Below are positions 31,390-37,431 of a DNA stretch of 38,989 bases, piece by piece. How positions within the stretch are numbered: position 1 is the first letter of the stretch; each line of letters begins with the position of its first letter. The translations under genes were made by a program, and so were the position numbers. The stretch comes from CAZMGD01 sp964565705. Its GTDB lineage: Bacteria > Actinomycetota > Acidimicrobiia > Acidimicrobiales > Ilumatobacteraceae. The notes under the pieces were generated by a model. That model had not been told where the DNA came from and ran no database searches. It was given only the letters and a program-made list of their open reading frames with translations. Location: positions 1 through 38,989 of the forward strand of contig CAZMGD010000031.1 in the NCBI GenBank assembly GCA_964565705.1, read 5' to 3'.

Positions 31390-32640
31390 ATGGTCGGCGA
31401 GGTGGTGTACGCGTTCCGGGTGATCCGGCTGCCGCTGCTCGACGCCGGCGGTTCCTCGATCGGGCGCCTGGAAGACATCGTCGTGATGCCCAGCCCCGAA
31501 GGCATGCCACCTCGGGTGCTCGGCTTCGCTGCCGCCAGCCAGCGCCGGAAGATCTTCGTCAACGCCGGGCGGATCGCCTCGCTGGACAGCGACGGTGCCC
31601 GCCTGCGCAGCTGGGACCTCGACCTGCACCCCCTGAAGACCCGACCCGGCGAGACGCTGCTCAAGCGGGACGTGATCGACCGGCGCATCGGCGACGAGAC
31701 GATCAGCGACGTCGCGCTTCGCCAGGTCACCGATGGGAAGGCGATGGGATGGGAGGTCACTCACGTGCGGCTCTCGAAGCGCAGCACGTTGCGCCGGCGC
31801 CCGACCTTCCGGCTGGCCGACTGGAAGCAGGTCCCCGGACTGTTCGAGGAGGCGAGCCCGATGGCCGCAGAGGCCGCCCGCCTGCGCGACATGCACCCGA
31901 GCGACGTGGCCTCCGTCGTGCGCAACCTGCCGCTCCAGCAGCGACGCCAGCTCGCCGAGTCGATGGACGACGACCGGCTGGCAGATCTGCTCGAGGAGTT
32001 GCTCGAGGACGAGCAGTTGCGACTGATCGAGGGGCTCGATCACGAGCGCCTGATCGACGTGCTCGAGGAGATGGAGTTCGACGACCTCGCCGACCTGCTC
32101 GGCGAGATGCCCGGTGAGCAGCGCACCAAGATCCTCGACGCGATGGACGACGAGGACGCCGCCGAGCTGCGACGGCTCCTGTCCTACGAAGTGGGCACCG
32201 CAGGCGGCTTGATGACACCCGAGATCATCATCCTCGGGCCGACCGCGACCGTCGCCGACGCGCTCGCCCACATCCGCGATCCGGAGTGGCTCGTGTCGAT
32301 CGCCTGCCAGGTGTTCGTGTGCCAGCCCCCGTTCAAACCACCGACGGGCCGCTACCTCGGTGTCGTGCACTTCCAGCGCCTGTTGCGCGAGCCGCCGAGC
32401 ATGGAGCTCGGTCGGTGCCTGGAGGACGAGCCGACGATCCACCCGAGCACGCCCGACGACGAGGTCGCCGTGCGGCTGGCCTCGTACAACCTGATGTCGG
32501 TCGGCGTCTGCGACGAGTCCGGGTCGCTGCTCGGCGCGATCACCGTCGACGACGTGCTCGACCGGGTGCTACCGGCGAACTGGCGCCAGCGGCGCCGGGG
32601 GGTCCTGGCCGGCGCGCCGTCCGAGGAGCCGGGGAGGTGA
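31390..32640 (+). CDS. Soluble PRC-barrel / MgtE N-domain / CBS-domain protein
   Basis: 416 residues without membrane helices. The N-terminal about 90 residues look like a PRC-barrel. Residues about 155-280 match the MgtE intracellular N-domain (MHPSDVASVVRNLPLQQRR, LEDEQLRLIEGLDHERLIDVL in parts, DDLADLLGEMP), followed by a paired CBS module (TAGGLMTPEIIILGPTATV; SYNLMSVGVCDESGSLLGAI). In true MgtE these domains gate a magnesium channel, which is missing here. The DUF1003 membrane protein starts 3 nt after the stop and may be its membrane partner, a pairing common in actinobacteria. Confidence 0.9.
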   Translation: MVGEVVYAFRVIRLPLLDAGGSSIGRLEDIVVMPSPEGMPPRVLGFAAASQRRKIFVNAGRIASLDSDGARLRSWDLDLHPLKTRPGETLLKRDVIDRRIGDETISDVALRQVTDGKAMGWEVTHVRLSKRSTLRRRPTFRLADWKQVPGLFEEASPMAAEAARLRDMHPSDVASVVRNLPLQQRRQLAESMDDDRLADLLEELLEDEQLRLIEGLDHERLIDVLEEMEFDDLADLLGEMPGEQRTKILDAMDDEDAAELRRLLSYEVGTAGGLMTPEIIILGPTATVADALAHIRDPEWLVSIACQVFVCQPPFKPPTGRYLGVVHFQRLLREPPSMELGRCLEDEPTIHPSTPDDEVAVRLASYNLMSVGVCDESGSLLGAITVDDVLDRVLPANWRQRRRGVLAGAPSEEPGR

Positions 32641-32643
32641 CCG

Positions 32644-33153
32644 ATGCCCCGCCGCGAAGACCTCACGACGCCGAGGCAGCGTCGCCGCCTCGGGGTGCAC
32701 TACGACCCTGAGTCGTTCGGCAACTTCAGCGAGGCGATCGCCCGCTACCTCGGCACCGCCCGCTTCCTGGTCATCCAGACCGTCATCGTCTTCGTCTGGA
32801 TCGTCCTCAACGTCTTCGTGGTCGTGCTCCAGTGGGACCCCTACCCGTTCATCCTGCTCAACCTCGCCTTCTCGACGCAGGCGGCGTACGCCGCACCGTT
32901 GATCCTCCTCGCCCAGAATCGCCAGGAGGCTCGTGACCGGTCCCAGATCGAGGTCGACCGCCAAGTGGCGTCCCGTACGCAGTCCGACACGGAGTTCCTC
33001 GCCCGGGAGATCGCCGGGGTACGGCTGGCGATGTCCGACGTGATCACCACGGCCGACCTCGAGGAGCACCTGGACGGGCTGGCGGACCGCATGGACACGC
33101 TGCTTGCTCGGCTGGGTTCGATCGACGCCCGCCCGTCCGAGCAACCCGACTGA
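32644..33153 (+). CDS. DUF1003 membrane protein
   Basis: 169 residues with two membrane helices (FLVIQTVIVFVWIVLNVFVV and the segment around PFILLNLAFSTQAAYAAPLI), a conserved QNRQEARDR motif after the second and a C-terminal amphipathic helical tail, which together define DUF1003. Function is unknown. It follows the MgtE-N/CBS protein with a 3-nt gap and a GGGGAGG overlapping that stop. Its TGA is immediately followed by the stop codon of the convergent hydrolase. Confidence 0.92.
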   Translation: MPRREDLTTPRQRRRLGVHYDPESFGNFSEAIARYLGTARFLVIQTVIVFVWIVLNVFVVVLQWDPYPFILLNLAFSTQAAYAAPLILLAQNRQEARDRSQIEVDRQVASRTQSDTEFLAREIAGVRLAMSDVITTADLEEHLDGLADRMDTLLARLGSIDARPSEQPD

Positions 33154-34035
33154 TCAGCCGGCGAGCTCTGCGGCGGGCAGGTCGGACGCGATGCGATCGA
33201 TCTGCCGCCGGGTGACCGATGCATAGTCGACCGGATCGGTGATGGTCACCAGGTGGTCGGCGGCGATCTCGTCGATCGACGAGCCGGTCGCCCGGGCGAG
33301 GGCTCGCTGCTTGGCCGGTCGGATGAGGTGATCGTTCGTCGTGACCAACGTCGCGGTCGGTACGCCGAGCGACGCTGCCCATGGCCTGGCGTCGTAGGTG
33401 CTGAGCGCCTTGCCGAGCCGGATCACGTCGGCGGGATCGTTGCGGCGCAGCTCGCCGCCCAGCCAGAGGCCGAGCTCGCGGTTGCCGCTGCCGACCAGCC
33501 GGGCGAGGAGGCGGCGGGCGACGCGCGGGTACAGGCTGCTGCGCAACACCACACCGAGCACCATCAGGAACCACCACCGCCAGCGATCGAGGCGGGTCGA
33601 CTGCCACTCCAGGGCCGTGGCCTGGAGCACCTGGCCGACGACGAGATGTGGATGGCGACGAGCCAGCAGCATGGCGACGGGCCCGCCCATCGAGAAGCCG
33701 ACGGTGATCACCGGCCCGACCCCGAGCAGATCGATCAACGCGGCCGCGTCGTCGGCGAGCACCTCCAGGGTCACCCGCTCGTCGGATCGCATGCCGCGGC
33801 CGTGGCCCCGGTGGTCGATGGCGATGAACGAGTAGCGCTCGGCGAGTGCCTGGTAGGCGCTGAAGAACTGGCTGTCGGCGTCGGCGGTCCAGCCGTGCAG
33901 CAGCAGCAGGGTCGGCGCTGCCGGGTCGGCGTGCTGGAAGCGCCGGTAGAACACCTCTCCGCGGCCGGCGAGCACCGCTGTGTGGCCCTCGGGCAACCAC
34001 GGCGTCACGTGGCGAGCCACCTCAGCGGCACTCAT
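33154..34035 (-). CDS. Alpha/beta hydrolase
   Basis: 293 residues. Oxyanion motif LLLLHGWTADADSQ, DHRGHGRGMRSD, and the nucleophile elbow GFSMGG with Ser115; candidate acid in TTNDHLI and catalytic His near IAADHLVTI. An insertion rich in Trp and Arg after the nucleophile forms a lid. Esterase, lipase or lactonase-like; substrate unknown. The ATG at 34035 lies inside the end of the Fur-family gene (14-bp overlap), indicating cotranscription. Confidence 0.9.
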   Translation of the reverse strand: MSAAEVARHVTPWLPEGHTAVLAGRGEVFYRRFQHADPAAPTLLLLHGWTADADSQFFSAYQALAERYSFIAIDHRGHGRGMRSDERVTLEVLADDAAALIDLLGVGPVITVGFSMGGPVAMLLARRHPHLVVGQVLQATALEWQSTRLDRWRWWFLMVLGVVLRSSLYPRVARRLLARLVGSGNRELGLWLGGELRRNDPADVIRLGKALSTYDARPWAASLGVPTATLVTTNDHLIRPAKQRALARATGSSIDEIAADHLVTITDPVDYASVTRRQIDRIASDLPAAELAG

Positions 34036-34462
34036 GGCAGCGCCCCACGAGATCGAGCCGATGACGATCGAGCACGAACCCGTCCGCCGAGGCGAGTCCT
34101 TCGAGCGCCTCGTCGAGTGCTGCCTCCACGTCGGCGGGCACCTCGACGTCGCGCACCGTGCCGCAGTCGCTGCAGATGAGGTGGTGATGGTGGCTGGTCA
34201 GATCCTCCGCCAACTCGAAGCACGCCCACTCACCGTTGGTGATGACCTTCGAGACCACCTCGGCCCGTTCGAGCACGGACAGGTTCCGGTACACCGAGCT
34301 CTGGGCGAGGTCGTCGCCAGCGGTCAGGATCTCGGTGATCGGCATCGGGTGCGGCGCAGCGGCGAGCACCTCCACCAGCGAGCGCCGCCCGGCGGTGTAG
34401 CGCTGACCGTCGCGACGAAGCCGGGCAGCCGCGATGTCGTGGAGCGCGATGTCGTGAGCCAT
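34022..34462 (-). CDS. Fur/Zur-family metalloregulator
   Basis: 146 residues. The N-terminal winged helix (RRSLVEVLAAAPHPMPITEI, then LAQSSVYRNLSVLERAEVV) is followed by the metal-binding dimerisation domain with HHHHLICSDCG and a final CHECR. Cys97/Cys100 and Cys142/Cys145 form the structural zinc site. Fur, Zur and PerR cannot be distinguished from sequence alone. TAGATT (34478-34473) ends 10 nt upstream of the ATG without a Shine-Dalgarno, so translation may be nearly leaderless. The hydrolase downstream overlaps it by 14 bp. Confidence 0.93.
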   Translation of the reverse strand: MAHDIALHDIAAARLRRDGQRYTAGRRSLVEVLAAAPHPMPITEILTAGDDLAQSSVYRNLSVLERAEVVSKVITNGEWACFELAEDLTSHHHHLICSDCGTVRDVEVPADVEAALDEALEGLASADGFVLDRHRLDLVGRCHECR

Positions 34463-34506
34463 GCCGCCACCGAATCTAGTGGGAACGGCTGAGAACGGGT
34501 CCGGGC

Positions 34507-35481
34507 TCACACGAAGTGGTCGGCACCCGCGTACTCCTGCAGCGCGACACCGCGGCGAGCGATGTCGCTGAGCAGCGCCGCCGTGGGGCAACGGGGATCT
34601 CCGAGCACGATCGCACCCGGATCGGGTTGCCAGCGCTCGTCCACGATCGCGGCGGCGACGGCCGCGGCGACGGCGGCTGCCACCGTCGCCGCCCGCTCGG
34701 CCACCCCGGCGACCACGCTGACCCTGGCCGTGCCACGCGTTCCCCGCACCTCCACCCGGAGCGCGCCGATGCCACCTTCGCGGTGCGGTGGGGAGAGCAT
34801 GGGGAGGCGCGCTGTCAGGCGGTCGCGGCGCGTCGCCGACATCCGAGCCGAGATCCGCTGGACGTGCGGCATGATGCCATGGAGCAGCAGCGGGTCGGGC
34901 ATCCACGCCCGGTAGCAGTCGCGCCCGCCGATCGGCTCGGGGAACCAGCACAGCTCGCGCCCCGATCCGGCCGGCCGGCGGATCCATTCGCCGTCGTGCC
35001 ACCCGTCAGCGAAGCCCGTGAGCGCTCGGTGGTGCTGGCGGGCGCAGTCGGGCCCTCCGGTGCCGTGGGCGGCGATGTGGATCTCGTCGACCTCGTCGCA
35101 GCGCATGGCCAGGCTCGCGCTGAGCAGACCCGACAGCCCTGGCGCCATGGCCGCGCCGACGACGAGCGTGGCTCGGTTCCTCTGCGCCTCCGCGTCCAGC
35201 CCGCGCAGTGCGGCGCAGTCGTCGGGATCGTCGGACGTCGTCAAGACGGAGACGCCGCTGGCCAAGAAGAGCTCGGCGAGATCGTGCTGCGGCGCCGCGC
35301 CGGCCAACACGACCATCGCCGCCCGGGCCGCCATCGCCGGGAGATCCGAACGTTCGGCACCGATGCGGGTGGCCAAGGCCACCGCCTGAGCGTCGCGGAC
35401 ATCGGCGAGGAGCAGATCCGGACCCAGGTGGCGGGCGATGCGAGCGCCCACCGCACCGAGGCCGACGATGCCGATCGTCAT
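34507..35481 (-). CDS. NAD(P)-binding saccharopine dehydrogenase-like protein
   Basis: 324 residues with an N-terminal Rossmann fold (IGIVGLGAVGARIARHLG), followed by LTTSDDPDDCAALRGLDAEAQ and VGAAMAPGLSGLLSASLAM, which resemble saccharopine dehydrogenase or homospermidine-synthase-like NAD(P)-binding proteins. An Ala/Val-rich helical region lies near the C-terminus. Substrate unknown. The ATG at 35481 overlaps the stop of a 44-codon ORF (ATGA), suggesting coupling; a GTG further upstream would read out of frame through that ORF. Confidence 0.82.
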   Translation of the reverse strand: MTIGIVGLGAVGARIARHLGPDLLLADVRDAQAVALATRIGAERSDLPAMAARAAMVVLAGAAPQHDLAELFLASGVSVLTTSDDPDDCAALRGLDAEAQRNRATLVVGAAMAPGLSGLLSASLAMRCDEVDEIHIAAHGTGGPDCARQHHRALTGFADGWHDGEWIRRPAGSGRELCWFPEPIGGRDCYRAWMPDPLLLHGIMPHVQRISARMSATRRDRLTARLPMLSPPHREGGIGALRVEVRGTRGTARVSVVAGVAERAATVAAAVAAAVAAAIVDERWQPDPGAIVLGDPRCPTAALLSDIARRGVALQEYAGADHFV

Positions 35482-35612
35482 CCGTCGTCGGTGGGGAACT
35501 CGCGCCACCCGCCACGCTGTGGGGGTACGCCGCCCCGACCCCGCAAGCGGATGACCGCGGCGATGATCCCGGTCGCCCACAGGGCCAGGAGCGCTCTGCG
35601 GAGCAGCTTCAT
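35478..35612 (-). CDS. Tiny membrane protein beginning at the CCA end of tRNA-Ile
   Basis: 44-residue ORF starting MKLLRRALLALWATGIIAAV: a basic N-terminus, one hydrophobic helix (about residues 7-23) and a Gly/Arg/Pro-rich tail ending PTDDG. Codon third positions are mostly G or C, as in its neighbours. The A of the ATG is the last base of the tRNA-Ile CCA, and the stop overlaps the next gene as ATGA. No Shine-Dalgarno is possible outside the tRNA. It is either a real small coupled ORF or a leader; no family was recognised. Confidence 0.5.
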   Translation of the reverse strand: MKLLRRALLALWATGIIAAVIRLRGRGGVPPQRGGWREFPTDDG

Positions 35613-35688
35613 GGTGGGGCTAACAAGAATCGAACTTGTGACCTCATCCTTATCAGGGATGCGCTCTAACCGACTGAGCTATAGCCCC
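35612..35688 (-). tRNA. ileT: tRNA-Ile (anticodon GAU)
   Basis: The complement forms a 77-nt cloverleaf: acceptor GGGGCTA/TAGCCCC, D arm GCTC/GAGC, anticodon stem CATCC/GGATG with loop CTGATAA (anticodon GAT), T arm ACAAG/CTTGT with TTCGATT, and encoded CCA. The terminal A is also the first base of the start codon of the next ORF. Confidence 0.96.
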
Positions 35689-35719
35689 ATCACCACATGG
35701 GTGAGTGCGGGGACGCAGG

Positions 35720-36961
35720 CTACCGGACCGACGGCGCCTGCCCACCCGTCGGACGCACCACGAGGTCCGAACCAGGCGGGGCCGCCGGGGTCGTCGATGC
35801 AGCGGCGGTCGCGGCCTTCGGCGGAGCCTTGCGGATGCGCTGCTTGCGACGGCGGGTGACGGGTCGCACCACCATCTCCTCCTCCAGCACGGTGACGCGC
35901 ACACCGCCGACCAGATCGCTCACCAGGTTGAACGTCGCCGCGGCGAGCACGGCGAGACCGACCAGACCGGCGGCGGCGAACATCCCGATGATCCAGGCGT
36001 CGTGGAAGATCTCGCCGCCGTGGAACTCGAACGTCTGCCAGCCGAAGCTCTCCATGAAGCGCTCGGCGTTGTCGATCGTGCCGGTGGCGTAGGCGACGTT
36101 CCACAGCAGCACACCCGAGAGCAGCGCGCTGACGTACAGCACTGCCGCGAACAGCAGTGCGACCTTGAACACGCTCCAGGTGTCGATGGTGCGGATCACG
36201 CGCGTGACGCGCCGAACGCGGGGTCGGCGCCGGCGGGTCCGCACGATCGGCTGCTCGACGATCAGCGCAGGATCGTCGGCGGCGAGGTCGTACGGCACTG
36301 ACTCCGTCGGCGACGCCTCGGCGATCGGGGGCAGCACCTCCGTCGGCTCGGTGGGGGGTGTGAGGTCGGGCGCGGTCGGCACGATCCGCGGCGCCGGCGC
36401 CGTCGGCGGGAGCACCTCGGGGACCAGCAACACGGGTTCGGTGGCATCGGGCACACGGTCGGCGGTCGGCACCGGTCGCACCGCGGCCGGCGGCTCGGGT
36501 GCATCGGCCGCGTCCGGGATGTCGCCGAGGCGCGCGCTCATCGAACGCCGTGGCCGCGGTGATGGTGGCGTCGGATCCGTCGACGAAGGAGCCGATCCGG
36601 CTGGTTCGGCAGCCGAAGCCGATGGTGGGCTCGCCGCCGTCGACGTCAGATCAGCCCTCGGATGCTCCGCCTCCACCGGCTTCGCCCTCGCTGCGGCACC
36701 CTTGGCCGCACCGTTGGTCGCACCGCGGCCGTTGTCGGTGCCGCGGCCATTGCCCGTCGGGCTTGGTTCGGCAGCGGCACCGGTGGGCGCGGTGCCGTTT
36801 GCACCGATCACCTTCTTGGCGCGACGACGGGGCGGCCGAGGCGCGGGCTGGAGCAGCGGATCGCCCGGCAAGGCGGTATCGGGGCGCGCGTCGTCGATCT
36901 CGTCCGCCGCGGGGGATCCCTCGGGTGCAGTGGTCGCCGGACCGACGTGGCCATCGGGCAC
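35720..36961 (-). CDS. DUF3566 membrane protein (Rv0007-like)
   Basis: 413 residues. A long cytoplasmic, Pro/Ala/Thr-rich, apparently disordered N-terminal region (about residues 1-250) precedes an Arg-rich stretch (RTRRRRPRVRRVTRV) and two membrane helices (FKVALLFAAVLYVSALLSGV; IIGMFAAAGLVGLAVLAAA). The end of DUF3566 follows (TFNLVSDLVGGVRVTVLEEE) and a basic tail. It is the equivalent of M. tuberculosis Rv0007, between gyrA and ileT. The GTG at 36961 starts 1 nt after the TadE-like stop; TACGCT (36974-36969) ends 7 nt upstream, so either coupling or a separate leaderless promoter is possible. Confidence 0.88.
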   Translation of the reverse strand: MPDGHVGPATTAPEGSPAADEIDDARPDTALPGDPLLQPAPRPPRRRAKKVIGANGTAPTGAAAEPSPTGNGRGTDNGRGATNGAAKGAAARAKPVEAEHPRADLTSTAASPPSASAAEPAGSAPSSTDPTPPSPRPRRSMSARLGDIPDAADAPEPPAAVRPVPTADRVPDATEPVLLVPEVLPPTAPAPRIVPTAPDLTPPTEPTEVLPPIAEASPTESVPYDLAADDPALIVEQPIVRTRRRRPRVRRVTRVIRTIDTWSVFKVALLFAAVLYVSALLSGVLLWNVAYATGTIDNAERFMESFGWQTFEFHGGEIFHDAWIIGMFAAAGLVGLAVLAAATFNLVSDLVGGVRVTVLEEEMVVRPVTRRRKQRIRKAPPKAATAAASTTPAAPPGSDLVVRPTGGQAPSVR

Positions 36962-36962
36962 C

Positions 36963-37355
36963 TCAACGAGCGTAGAGCACCCACACCGCTGAGCGGGTGC
37001 CACCCCGCGCGCCGGGTGGTCCCCGGCGGCGTTCCGGATCACCTTCCGCGGTGGCCCGCGCGGTGCGGTCGCCGCAGCGGACCACGACGGTGACCCGTAC
37101 GGCCCCACCCGATCGACCGGCGCTGCGCTGGTACGACACGAGCTCGGCGTGGTTGGCCGAAGCGATCGTCGACGCCAGCGACGCGCCCCCGATCACGCCG
37201 GCAAGGGCCGCCGCGTCGGCAGCGTGTTGGGCGCGGGCCTGTTGGGCGGCGACGACGGTGACCCGAGCGGCGAGCGCGGTGACCAGCACTGCCATGACGA
37301 CGCCGACGACCGCGAGCAGCGATGCCTGCCCGCGCTCGTGATGTGGACGACCCAC
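36963..37355 (-). CDS. TadE/TadG-like pilus-assembly family protein
   Basis: 130 residues. A short N-terminus with ERGQ is followed by one hydrophobic helix (ASLLAVVGVVMAVLVTALAA) and an AQQARAQHAADAAALAGV stretch. This ERGx-hydrophobic-QxxAxxAADAAALAGA pattern is that of TadE/TadG or Rv3654c-like minor pseudopilins. The C-terminus is Arg/Gly-rich. GTG 37355 is preferred over ATG 37391 because GAGGAGG lies 5 nt upstream. It lies between gyrA and DUF3566, where mycobacteria have no gene; no other tad gene is in the window, so its function here is uncertain. Confidence 0.78.
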   Translation of the reverse strand: MGRPHHERGQASLLAVVGVVMAVLVTALAARVTVVAAQQARAQHAADAAALAGVIGGASLASTIASANHAELVSYQRSAGRSGGAVRVTVVVRCGDRTARATAEGDPERRRGPPGARGGTRSAVWVLYAR

Positions 37356-37431
37356 GACAACCTCCTCGAGACCAGCGGTGGCGGGCGGCATCGCCGCCGA
37401 GGGGGTCGCGTGGACCGAGGGGTCGGGTCGG

